Shown here piece after piece: positions 1 through 9,676 of a stretch of 59,784 nt of DNA. The stretch spans positions 1 through 59,784 of the IMG/VR virus record IMGVR_UViG_3300027741_000069, one strand, 5' to 3'. The stretch's first letter is position 1; each line of letters opens with the position of its first letter. The stretch is from a virus. Position numbers and translations under genes: made by a program. The notes beneath the pieces were generated by a model that worked only from the letters and a program-made list of their open reading frames with translations, had not been told where the DNA came from and ran no database searches.

Positions 1-243
1 GAACTAATGCCCGTTGAGAATGGTGCGCCATTAGTATAGAATAAATTATCTGAATATATCGCACCAGCAAAAACGTTTCCACTAACACCAACCCCACCAG
101 CCACAGTCACAGCGCCAGTGGTTCTACTAGTAGATGCTTGTGTATTCGCAACAGCTAATATATTACCAGAAGGAACATTCCAAGAACTAATACCCGTTGA
201 GAATGGTGCGCCATTAGTATAGAAAAGATTATTTGTATAAACA
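1..243 (-). repeat. 183-bp spaced direct repeat in the fibre gene
   Basis: The first about 45 bases of the window recur at 184 with one mismatch and then drift. The period is 183 bp, or 61 codons. The repeat encodes the FYTNGAP motif followed by a GGVGVSG motif, so it is one fibre repeat module duplicated at the DNA level. More copies may lie beyond the window edge. Confidence 0.7.
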
Positions 244-3200
244 TTTCCAGTATGCGTTCCTGTGGAGTTCCCTACCAAATTCCCTAAGAAATATTTTGCA
301 GCAACATTTGATGTTGTGGTCCATGCACCATTAGTATATTCAAACGCCGCATCTCCTAAATAAGGACCTTTATCTCCGTAAATCATTGGAAGATCAGCAG
401 TCGTTTTATTGGCTGTAACTGTTCCAGAAGTACTAGGAATTGCACCGTCAACAAATGTTGCTGCGTGACATGCTAATATAGTTACGCTTCCTGGAGATAC
501 CGAAGATGGAAGTGCAGTTGTTGGTGGAGTAAATGCTGCTGTATAGACTGCTTGTCCCTCAACAATTCTAACATTGGAGATATATCCAATGAAATTGGAA
601 CTAGGTGCTGCATTGACCCAAGATGTACCTATCTTAGTACCTGCTTGTGTAAAGAAGCTAAGTTGTTGATCCAAACTAGCTGAATAGGAAAATTCACCTC
701 CGAGCTGACCATTGACAAATATCCGTATATTATTGTCTGACCCTCGAGCAACTGCTACATGACTCCAGGTATTAGCCGTAACAATTATTGTACTAGTTAT
801 TATGTTAATACTGTCATTAGATATCGCTCTAGAAGCATTAAAAGTCAAAAATCCATCAACAATAAATAAATTCCATCCTCGATTTCCACCAGAGGTGGTA
901 TTTGACTGCCAAGTCGAAACTATAGTTTGTTTGCCTGATATTGATGTTGGATTTATCCAAGCTTCTATTGTGAACTGCTCAGATGCTATAATAAAAACAT
1001 TAGTACTACAATTTAAATAATTTGTCCCGTCAAATTGAACGCTATATGCAGATATTGTCGTGGCTATTCTAGTAGCAGAAGATGCTGATGCCAAAATCGA
1101 GGATATCCAAGACTTACCATTAGCAAGGAATAGATTATCTGAATACACTCTACTAACAAATAAATTCCCATTAATACCAACGCCGCCCGCGACTGTCATT
1201 GCCCCATTAGTAGTTGATGTCGACGTTGTGCTGCTGGATATATTAAGATTGCCACCAATATTAACAGATCTAGCAATCCCAACACCACCAGTAACTATCA
1301 AAGCGCCTGTTGACGAACTGACAGAGTTTGTTGAACTTTGAACTATCAACTGGCCACCCAAATACATAGATCCGCCAATTCCGGCCCCACCAGTAACTTG
1401 CAACGCTCCAGTCGTTGTGCTAGTTGCTGCTGCAATATTTGTGGTGATTATTGATTGATTTGTTGGAAAACTTGTCCCTCCCGAACCAATACCGCCGCCA
1501 GAATAAGGAGATCCATTGGGATAGAAAAATCCACCTGAAAGTATTAGATCACCGCCAAGATATAAACTTCCACCAATTCCAGCACCGCCAACTACTTGGA
1601 ATGCCCCAGTAGTTGTTGAGAGCGAATTAGTTGACGATGAGACCACTGTTGGTCCAGAACATGTGAGATATAGGCTATCGTTCTCATCATTACTTACAGA
1701 TATTTCAAATCTAGAAATATCGTCATTGCTGCCAGAAACAGAATAGTATTTAATGGTTGCATTATCACCTGCACCACCGGCAGGATTTGCTGCAAATGCT
1801 ATACCATTTTTTGCGCCATTTCCAGAAGTTGCCCCAAGTAATCCGCCAACATATAAGCTACCAACTATCCCGGCACCGCCAAGAACCCTTAAAGCACCGG
1901 TACCTGCGGATATAGATTCTGTTGCGGAATTAATAACTGTAGCACCAGGAGAAGTTAAATAAATTTCATCAGGTGCATCATTACCAACCGACAATTCAAG
2001 CCGTGTGTTTTCACCGCTAACAGAATAATATTTAATAGTCGCAAAATCGCCTGCACCGCCTCCAGGATTTGGTGCGAATATAATTCCACTAGAGGAATTT
2101 GTTCCAGATGAAACATTAACGCTTCCATTAACAAACAGGTTTCCAGAAATACCTGCTCCACCAGAAACTTGCAATGCGCCAGTAATTGGGCTGGTCGACG
2201 TCGTCGTATTGGTTGTGATTATTCTTTGTGCGGTTGGGAATGTAACACCACCACCAGTGAACGGCTCACCATTGGCATAAAAATAACCATCTGCCAAGAC
2301 AGATAGTGCAGCTACTCTTGAATTTGTTTTCCAAATATCTCCTGATGCATTTAATTGATTTGAGCCAATTTGATTTGAAAAGGTACTAACAGATACTCCA
2401 CCAATTACAGTTATAGTATATGCATTTTTACTCTTATCATTAATATTGTTACCAACACAAGTTAAAAGTTCTGTTCCAGAAATTGCAAAAATTTCGGAGT
2501 TGTTTGGCGTAAAGTCTTGACCATATGGAACATAATTTTTATTCAAACGTAAATTTCGAATATACCCAGTCAAACTTGATCCAATAGTTACGGTAGATGC
2601 TTGAGTTGTGGTCCAAGAGGTCGGCCCGCCTGTGTCGGTTATAACACCATTCACAAACATTTTACAGATAGTTCCAGTAAAGCAAGCTGCAATGTGATTC
2701 CAAGAATTCAATGTTATTGGGGTTGTGGATGTTAGTTTTTGCCAAATACCATTATTCCAATTTCCATAGCCAAACATTGGATATAGACCAGTCAATGACA
2801 ATTCCATGGTATATACATTTCCAATAGAACATTGTATTATGGCTCCGCCAGAACCAGTCAAATATACCCATGCTTCAACAAAAATTTGAGTTGTTGAGGA
2901 AACAAATGATGCTAGTGTCTGACTATCAATTCTTAAACTACCCGAATTGAATTGAACGCTGTATGTTGGAACTACTGCCAAGATCCCAATACTTGATACT
3001 GTTAATCCAACGTTAGCATTTAATTGTCCAATTGAAATATTACCACCAACATTTAAAGCTTTTGTAATTCCAACACCACCAGCAACAGTCACCGCACCAG
3101 TACTAATAGATGTGGAATCTGCCGTGCTATAAATGCCTATTTTTTCTGAGATAACAGCACTACCACTTATATATGTGTTGCCTTGTATTCCAACCCCACC

Positions 3201-6200
3201 TGAAACTATTAATGCACCGGTATTTGGTGAGGTCGAATCATAAGTTGACGTGATGGTCTGACGCCCACCAACCAAAACATCTTTTGAAAATGCAGCATTT
3301 TTACGTACAAGAAACTGGCCTTCTACTAGTAAATTACCGGTCATTTCTGAATTTCCCGATAAGATCAAATTCCCACTAGAAGTGATATCACCAGTAGTAA
3401 CTGTCAATGATGTTAAGTTTCCGTCAGAATAAATATCCCCAGTAACAGTCAGATTGCCACCAATATTGACTGATTTCCCAATACCAGCACCACCAGCAAC
3501 TACTAGAGCACCGGTTGTAGTGGAAAAGGAATCCTCATCACTAGAAATTGTTATTTGACCTGTTGATTCAAAACTTCCGGAGCTACCAGTGTATCCAACT
3601 GGACCAGCAAACAACTCTCCACCAATACCCACACCCTGTATTATCCATTCTCTATCTGCAACTTTAAATGCCGTTGCAAAACCCCCACCAACCAATGTTA
3701 CCGATTGGCGACTTGACCCACCAAAATAAACAGAATCAACAAAAGCTATTTCGACGTTTCCGGCGCCTGATTGATTTATGAAAGTCAGAGTTGCACCAAT
3801 TGGAAATCCTACTTGGTCTGTAGAGGGTATTGACCAATTTCTAATAGCATTGTCATTTCTAGGATGAAGAATTTGCCTACCATTATCATCCAATGTTACA
3901 ACATAATTTGTTGATTTTACTTTTTGTGGTAATACCTTTGTACCGATTTCGTAACCATTTATAGTACCATATCCAGTAAATGCTGGATTCACTGTAGAAA
4001 CATTACCAGAACCCCCGCCGCCTACACCTGCACTACCAGTATAGCCGCGCAAACCAAGTTCGCCTGCACTACCAGTATAGCCCACAGCAGCATATTCTCC
4101 AGGAACGCCCTTTTCACCTTGACTACCAGTATAACCTATACTACCAGTATAACCTATACTACCACTATAACCAATACTACCAGTATAACCATCTGGTGGT
4201 CCTTGTGGGCCAATTTCTCCTTGAGAACCAGTATAACCCAAAGCAGCATATTCTCCTGGATCTCCCTTTTCACCTTGACTACCAGTATACCCAATTTCAC
4301 CCTGACTACCAGTATAACCTGTGCTGCCCGTATAGCCAAAACTCCCTACATATCCCTCACTGCCTGTATAGCCAAAACTCCCTACATATCCCTCACTGCC
4401 TGTATAACCCAAAGCAGCATATTCTCCTGGATCGCCCCTCTCGCCTTGACTGCCAGTATAGCCAAAACTTCCTACATATCCCTCACTGCCTATATAACCA
4501 ACTTCACCCCGACTACCAGTGTAACCAATACTACCAGTGTAACCAATACTACCAGTATAACCCGAAGGCCCTATTGCTCCTGGCGCACCAGTAATACCTT
4601 GACTACCTGTAAAACCAGCCCCTTGGCTTCCTGTGAACCCTTTACTACCAACATAGCCAGTAAATCCTCTAAGCCCACTAGGACCCTCGCTTCCAGTATA
4701 ACCAGCGCCTTCGCTTCCAGAATATCCTATTGGTCCTTCAACACCAGTTGCACCGGCACTTCCAGTAAAGCCAATTTCACCAATTGGCCCTTCTACACCT
4801 TGAGGACCACGAAGATTTACTTCATAAACCCATAATTCACCAGTCCACAATAAAAGATCACCGGTTTGATTGTTGAATACTAAATCGCCAACAAAAATTG
4901 GTTTTCCTGGATCTCCTTGCCATAAAATTTGATCATCAATAAGTTGTGGTAATTCTTCATCCCCGCCAACTGCCCCTAGAAGTCGTAAACTTATACCTCG
5001 GCTTCCGGTATATCCAACTTCACCTTGACTACCAGTAAAACCAATACTACCAGCATAACCCACGCTACCAACAAATCCTTTACCAGCATATTCTCCTGAG
5101 TCACCTTTGCTACCAGTAAAACCAATACTTCCTGTAAACCCAATACTTCCAGTATATCCTCTGCTGCCAACAAATCCTTTACTGCCAACAAATCCTTTAC
5201 CAGCATATTCCCCCGATTCACCTTTACTACCAGTATAACCAATACTACCAGTATAACCAACTTCACCTTTACTGCCAGTATAACCAACTTCACCTTTACT
5301 ACCAGTATAACCAACTTCACCTTTACTACCAGTATAACCAGCACTACCAGTATAACCATCTGGTGGACCTGCTGGTCCTTCTGGACCAGCACTACCCGTA
5401 AACCCAACGCTACCCGTATAACCATCTGGTGGACCTGCTGGACCAGCACTGCCTGTATATCCAACGCTACCCGTATAACCATCTCCAACAGAACTATTTG
5501 TTAAATATGGATCTCCATTAGAATAAAATAACCCATCAGTATACACTGCTGTAGAGCGTAATGAATCAGTGTATATTTGGCCATCAACGGCATGTAACGA
5601 ACCGCCGATATATAAATCTTGACCAATACCTGCGCCGCCAGAAACAACTAGTGCTCCAGATTCTTTATCTGAGGATACTGTGGTTGCTTTTACAAATATA
5701 CCATTGTTACTAGTCCAATTACCAGTATCGTCATAGATCCAGGTAATCGATGCTGGCGGAGATGGCTTTGGAGACGTCAAATTAGTTGTGAAAAAATAGC
5801 CGTATTTTGTTACATCATTATTAATTCCTGAATTATCGATAATTTCTGGATTTTGACACGTTAACAATGCAGTTCCATCTATTGGCGACAGAGGATCTAA
5901 AGTTGGAATGAATTCCGATTTATATACCGCATATCCTTTGACAATTCTTAGATTGTTTAAATATCCTTTTAAAAATGATGTGGGGTTTTCTTCCTCAAAC
6001 AGATTGGCACCAATGGCCCAAAATCCATTAGCATACGTATAAGCTTCTTCATTATTATCGATAGTTTTTGCACTCGAAACCCCGTCTATCCAAATAGTAA
6101 CTACTTTATCTGTTCCATTATTTTCTCTAGTTATAGCGCAATGATGCCATAAATTGTCATCAATTCTTTTAGCAGAACACGTGTCATCGTACCCATAACA

Positions 6201-6998
6201 CAAAGTTCCTTGAGTTCCCTGAGGATCATCTCTACCACCTAAAGTAATGTAAATGGCACTGGTAGCAGCTCTTCCATCAATGATGAACGCCGGAAATTGA
6301 CGAGGTAGCTTACACCAAAATTCAATAGTGAAGTCTCCTGCACCAAAAGCAAAAAACTCATTATTTGTAACTTTTAAATAATTTTCTACTCCATCAAAAA
6401 ACGAACTATAATTGTTTGAAGCGCCAGTCACATCCTCAACATTGTTGGGATTTACGGTTATACCAATATTTGATAATGTAAGACCACCTAAATAAACATT
6501 GCCTTCTGAATTGAGTGTGCCAGCAAATAAATCACCGCCAATGCCAACACCACCAGCAACTTGAAAAGCACCAGTTGAGGTGGATATAGATGGCAATATA
6601 TTTGATAATATAATCTGATTTTTTAAATTTAGATCTAACGAAGACCCGGCGCTACCAGTATATCCAATTACAGTACTTGCACTACCGGTATATCCCATAT
6701 AAGCAACTTCACCAGGATCACCTTTACTACCAGTATATCCTACAGGGCCCTCTATCCCTGATGCTCCTTCTAATCCTCTACTACCAGTGTAGCCAAAACT
6801 TCCAACAAACCCTCTACTACCAGTATATCCCCTACTTCCTGTAAGTCCATTGATACCGCTTGGGCCTCTTTGACCACTTGGTCCAACTATGCCCATGGCA
6901 ACACCATCAACATAACCCTTTGTTGCCGCGTCAGCTGAATCAGTTGGGGGCAATATATTTTGGAGTTGCGTTGGTAATGGAAATTTAAGTTCTGCCAT
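1..6998 (-). CDS. Giant collagen-like, LamG-containing tail fibre (partial, C-terminus outside window)
   Basis: An uninterrupted minus-strand frame starts at ATG 6998 (MAELKFPLPTQL) and runs off the window start without a stop, so at least 2332 residues are coded here. Two collagen-like blocks of G-X-Y triplets built on GYTGS lie at about residues 43-115 and 500-1000. Three laminin-G/concanavalin-like jelly-roll segments (TIEFW or EAWVYL strand, then a W..A..R turn, then V.I..DG) lie near residues 196-355, 1340-1495 and 1980-2155. About twelve copies of a TGALVVAGGVGIGGSL-type motif and several NG.P[FY] motifs are spread through it. No catalytic domain is seen. Last gene of the minus-strand fibre block. 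By composition this is a host-binding fibre; LamG folds in phage fibres usually bind glycans, which is inference here. Confidence 0.85.
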   Translation of the reverse strand, partial: MAELKFPLPTQLQNILPPTDSADAATKGYVDGVAMGIVGPSGQRGPSGINGLTGSRGYTGSRGFVGSFGYTGSRGLEGASGIEGPVGYTGSKGDPGEVAYMGYTGSASTVIGYTGSAGSSLDLNLKNQIILSNILPSISTSTGAFQVAGGVGIGGDLFAGTLNSEGNVYLGGLTLSNIGITVNPNNVEDVTGASNNYSSFFDGVENYLKVTNNEFFAFGAGDFTIEFWCKLPRQFPAFIIDGRAATSAIYITLGGRDDPQGTQGTLCYGYDDTCSAKRIDDNLWHHCAITRENNGTDKVVTIWIDGVSSAKTIDNNEEAYTYANGFWAIGANLFEEENPTSFLKGYLNNLRIVKGYAVYKSEFIPTLDPLSPIDGTALLTCQNPEIIDNSGINNDVTKYGYFFTTNLTSPKPSPPASITWIYDDTGNWTSNNGIFVKATTVSSDKESGALVVSGGAGIGQDLYIGGSLHAVDGQIYTDSLRSTAVYTDGLFYSNGDPYLTNSSVGDGYTGSVGYTGSAGPAGPPDGYTGSVGFTGSAGPEGPAGPPDGYTGSAGYTGSKGEVGYTGSKGEVGYTGSKGEVGYTGSIGYTGSKGESGEYAGKGFVGSKGFVGSRGYTGSIGFTGSIGFTGSKGDSGEYAGKGFVGSVGYAGSIGFTGSQGEVGYTGSRGISLRLLGAVGGDEELPQLIDDQILWQGDPGKPIFVGDLVFNNQTGDLLLWTGELWVYEVNLRGPQGVEGPIGEIGFTGSAGATGVEGPIGYSGSEGAGYTGSEGPSGLRGFTGYVGSKGFTGSQGAGFTGSQGITGAPGAIGPSGYTGSIGYTGSIGYTGSRGEVGYIGSEGYVGSFGYTGSQGERGDPGEYAALGYTGSEGYVGSFGYTGSEGYVGSFGYTGSTGYTGSQGEIGYTGSQGEKGDPGEYAALGYTGSQGEIGPQGPPDGYTGSIGYSGSIGYTGSIGYTGSQGEKGVPGEYAAVGYTGSAGELGLRGYTGSAGVGGGGSGNVSTVNPAFTGYGTINGYEIGTKVLPQKVKSTNYVVTLDDNGRQILHPRNDNAIRNWSIPSTDQVGFPIGATLTFINQSGAGNVEIAFVDSVYFGGSSRQSVTLVGGGFATAFKVADREWIIQGVGIGGELFAGPVGYTGSSGSFESTGQITISSDEDSFSTTTGALVVAGGAGIGKSVNIGGNLTVTGDIYSDGNLTSLTVTTGDITSSGNLILSGNSEMTGNLLVEGQFLVRKNAAFSKDVLVGGRQTITSTYDSTSPNTGALIVSGGVGIQGNTYISGSAVISEKIGIYSTADSTSISTGAVTVAGGVGITKALNVGGNISIGQLNANVGLTVSSIGILAVVPTYSVQFNSGSLRIDSQTLASFVSSTTQIFVEAWVYLTGSGGAIIQCSIGNVYTMELSLTGLYPMFGYGNWNNGIWQKLTSTTPITLNSWNHIAACFTGTICKMFVNGVITDTGGPTSWTTTQASTVTIGSSLTGYIRNLRLNKNYVPYGQDFTPNNSEIFAISGTELLTCVGNNINDKSKNAYTITVIGGVSVSTFSNQIGSNQLNASGDIWKTNSRVAALSVLADGYFYANGEPFTGGGVTFPTAQRIITTNTTTSTSPITGALQVSGGAGISGNLFVNGSVNVSSGTNSSSGIIFAPNPGGGAGDFATIKYYSVSGENTRLELSVGNDAPDEIYLTSPGATVINSATESISAGTGALRVLGGAGIVGSLYVGGLLGATSGNGAKNGIAFAANPAGGAGDNATIKYYSVSGSNDDISRFEISVSNDENDSLYLTCSGPTVVSSSTNSLSTTTGAFQVVGGAGIGGSLYLGGDLILSGGFFYPNGSPYSGGGIGSGGTSFPTNQSIITTNIAAATSTTTGALQVTGGAGIGGSMYLGGQLIVQSSTNSVSSSTGALIVTGGVGIARSVNIGGNLNISSSTTSTSTTNGAMTVAGGVGINGNLFVSRVYSDNLFLANGKSWISSILASASSATRIATTISAYSVQFDGTNYLNCSTNVFIIASEQFTIEAWINPTSISGKQTIVSTWQSNTTSGGNRGWNLFIVDGFLTFNASRAISNDSINIITSTIIVTANTWSHVAVARGSDNNIRIFVNGQLGGEFSYSASLDQQLSFFTQAGTKIGTSWVNAAPSSNFIGYISNVRIVEGQAVYTAAFTPPTTALPSSVSPGSVTILACHAATFVDGAIPSTSGTVTANKTTADLPMIYGDKGPYLGDAAFEYTNGAWTTTSNVAAKYFLGNLVGNSTGTHTGNVYTNNLFYTNGAPFSTGISSWNVPSGNILAVANTQASTSRTTGAVTVAGGVGVSGNVFAGAIYSDNLFYTNGAPFSTGIS
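5258..5340 (-). repeat. 27-bp tandem repeat encoding GYTGSKGEV
   Basis: Three nearly identical 27-bp units in the collagen-like part of the giant fibre gene encode a nonapeptide (GYTGSKGEV). Differences are limited to single third-position changes, which indicates recent unequal duplication. Confidence 0.75.
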
Positions 6999-7013
6999 GA
7001 TCTACTTATTAAT

Positions 7014-9650
7014 TTAAGATGTTGTATAAATTTTGGTCACTAACGACGCCCTGGTGAACCCATAAACATTATACGATTGTCCAGCAATGGATTGATTTAA
7101 GTAACTCATATCCGGAGTCACAGTCGCCTCTGTTTGAAAAATAGTATAAGCAAATTTATGCGTTGTGGTCCCGGGAATCGCTATCCACAAGTATTTAGTT
7201 GTATTTGCTGTAGTGTTGGCTCCTTGACCTAATGCATATTGACTTCTTATAAATTGATCTGTTGTAGTAAAGTTTGGATTGTTGCTATTGTCTGTAGTTT
7301 TATAAAACAAAGGATAATATCTAGTTACTGGCGACAGCGAAGTTGACACAGTGTCACTGATCGATGATACTCCGGCTCCGTTACGTCCCTCACCAGTATA
7401 ATCTGTGGTTTGAACTACATAAGACTGTGTACTGTCTAACCCGGGACTAGATCCTGAAATTTCTCCATTGTCCGTCAGAATGCCCGCAAAACCGCCACCA
7501 CCACTGTATGTAACAGTGCCAGCCAACGCAGTCCCGATCGTTTGGACAGACCAATTAAATATTTGATTTGTGTCCCAAAATGGCACACTTCTGAATGCCC
7601 AATTAGCTGAGATTGAAGCAACTGCAAATGGTGTTGGCTGTATATTATTTAAATATACATTTCCTATATATATTGATCCACGATCAGTTGTTAAATTAGC
7701 CGTTACAGACACATTACTATCTGTTTCATCAGTAAATCCAAGTAAACTGCTTGATATAATATATTCGCCATTTGCAACAATATTCAACCCTGTTAAATCA
7801 TCTCCAGAAACTATTGTGGATCCTATTGTAATATCGTCGGTTGAATTAATATTGAATGTGGCATTGGTCAAATTAATTGAAAAACCCACATCTTTTGAAT
7901 TAATTGTATTCGATGTAAAGTCTAGATAAGCATCTTTGATATTGGAGTCTAAAGTTGCCCAAATAGCAGCAACATTAACTGTTATTGGTAGTTGTTGAAA
8001 TACCGTAAACAATCCGCCAGGATATTCTGTATTTGTATAATCGACGCCTATGCTAATTGTTGAACCTGGAACTATTGTTTCGATGTTTGATGTCACTGTC
8101 ACATTGCCAGCACCACCTTTCCCCTTAGTTGCTAACCCACGCTCAATCATTAGACCCAAGGCATATCGACCAGTTTGACCACTCAAAATCCCAGTATTAA
8201 AAAAGAATTGCCCCGAAATGTCCTTAATCGTTATTGGACCCCCATCATCCCTGGTTAGCATCAAACAGTAATCTGTAGTATTGGCCGGGGTGTTTAATGG
8301 CAAACTTGATATACTGTTTGGTCCAGCAAAATCTTTCCCAAGCAAATCTTGACCGATATTGACGATGTTAATTTCACCACCAATGGTGTTTGTTAAAACG
8401 AGTTCAGCAAGATCACTTAGTGATGCGACAATATTTGGAATCTTTGCAGCATTTATGTCTGATATTATGTCATTGATATCAGAAATAGTTGAGTCACCCC
8501 AGTTTATTGCTCCAGAATTTGTTGTAACAAAATCAACTTTTATTCCATTGATTGATGCGCTAAATGGTATATATCCGATTATAGCCCCATAAGCAGAGCC
8601 AACCGTTGCTATATCGGATTTAGTCAATACTGCTGGACCTACCTTACTAGCAATTACTTTATGACTGGGAGTTTCATAATTTATGAGGGCAATGGCTTGA
8701 TCCAGATCAAAAATGCCTGTAGACCCATCTCCGGCTAGGTTGATTTGAACTTTATTAATTTCCACAGTGTCACCATCATTGCCTGTTGGATTTACTATGG
8801 GGCCGATAGTCTCACTGGGTATACTATTGGCTATCTTTAAGAAAATGGGTAGATCACTTTCTGAATTGGTAGTTAAGTTTCCTGTGGAATCGATACTTGG
8901 ATATATAAAATCACCCACATCTCCTGATAAATTGGGCACAAAATCAATTACGCCATTAAATGGTCTCAAAATAAACTGATCTGGGCCTGGTCCGGAGTGT
9001 AATACGGTTCCAATAAATTTTGCTACATTATTGGGATCACTTAAAACAAACTCGCCATTTTCAATACATATTGCATCCCCAGGCTTAAATCCATTATTAG
9101 TTTTTTCCAACAAATAATTAGTAAGTGGGTTTAGGTACTGAAACCTACTGGTCACTGTTTGAGCAAAATCAGCAGATGCTGATCCTGGTACTGGATCTAA
9201 TATTGGAATCCCTAACTCATTTATTTGAAAAAATACCACTGGACCAGGACTAGCAAATAATCCATTTCCGTCTGGATCCTTAAATGTATTATATCTAAGT
9301 CGATCCTCAACTATCGCAGTTAGAGAAGATTCAGTTTTAGAAAGGATTTTAACAATCTGGCACGCTTTGGAATCGGCTGCTCCGGCAACAAAGTCCCCCA
9401 CATCTATATCGTTGGCATCATAACTATTGCTATTCCTAGTTAAATTGCTACCGTGATATCTAGGCTCCACAGTAAATTTGCACTGCCATCGGTAAGATTT
9501 TGGATTTGTACCGAGGCTCCAATATGGATCATCAACAGCATTTGGATACTCCCATTTTTCCAATGGTGTAACTTCGTCAACTGTTCCGGCCAATACTTTT
9601 GGTGGAATATTTAAATCAATTGAGCTGGTTTTCCAAGAAAGAATGGTCAT
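7014..9650 (-). CDS. Large tail-fibre-region structural protein, 878 aa
   Basis: Full-length minus-strand frame starting at ATG 9650. No good Shine-Dalgarno sequence precedes it and the upstream gene ends 26 bases earlier, so translational coupling is possible. The N-terminal about 300 residues are rich in short beta-strand patterns with W, Y and D and no recognisable enzyme motif. The middle (about residues 560-700) consists of Ser/Thr/Asn/Ile-rich beta repeats. The C-terminus (about 720-878) is a separate Gly/Ser/Thr-rich segment. It lacks the GYTGS collagen repeat of its neighbours. Position between two collagen-like fibre genes makes a virion adhesin or fibre-associated protein most likely. 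The family is not recognised. Confidence 0.8.
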   Translation of the reverse strand: MTILSWKTSSIDLNIPPKVLAGTVDEVTPLEKWEYPNAVDDPYWSLGTNPKSYRWQCKFTVEPRYHGSNLTRNSNSYDANDIDVGDFVAGAADSKACQIVKILSKTESSLTAIVEDRLRYNTFKDPDGNGLFASPGPVVFFQINELGIPILDPVPGSASADFAQTVTSRFQYLNPLTNYLLEKTNNGFKPGDAICIENGEFVLSDPNNVAKFIGTVLHSGPGPDQFILRPFNGVIDFVPNLSGDVGDFIYPSIDSTGNLTTNSESDLPIFLKIANSIPSETIGPIVNPTGNDGDTVEINKVQINLAGDGSTGIFDLDQAIALINYETPSHKVIASKVGPAVLTKSDIATVGSAYGAIIGYIPFSASINGIKVDFVTTNSGAINWGDSTISDINDIISDINAAKIPNIVASLSDLAELVLTNTIGGEINIVNIGQDLLGKDFAGPNSISSLPLNTPANTTDYCLMLTRDDGGPITIKDISGQFFFNTGILSGQTGRYALGLMIERGLATKGKGGAGNVTVTSNIETIVPGSTISIGVDYTNTEYPGGLFTVFQQLPITVNVAAIWATLDSNIKDAYLDFTSNTINSKDVGFSINLTNATFNINSTDDITIGSTIVSGDDLTGLNIVANGEYIISSSLLGFTDETDSNVSVTANLTTDRGSIYIGNVYLNNIQPTPFAVASISANWAFRSVPFWDTNQIFNWSVQTIGTALAGTVTYSGGGGFAGILTDNGEISGSSPGLDSTQSYVVQTTDYTGEGRNGAGVSSISDTVSTSLSPVTRYYPLFYKTTDNSNNPNFTTTDQFIRSQYALGQGANTTANTTKYLWIAIPGTTTHKFAYTIFQTEATVTPDMSYLNQSIAGQSYNVYGFTRASLVTKIYTTS

Positions 9651-9676
9651 TTTTTGATTTTAAAATGCTAAAAAGT

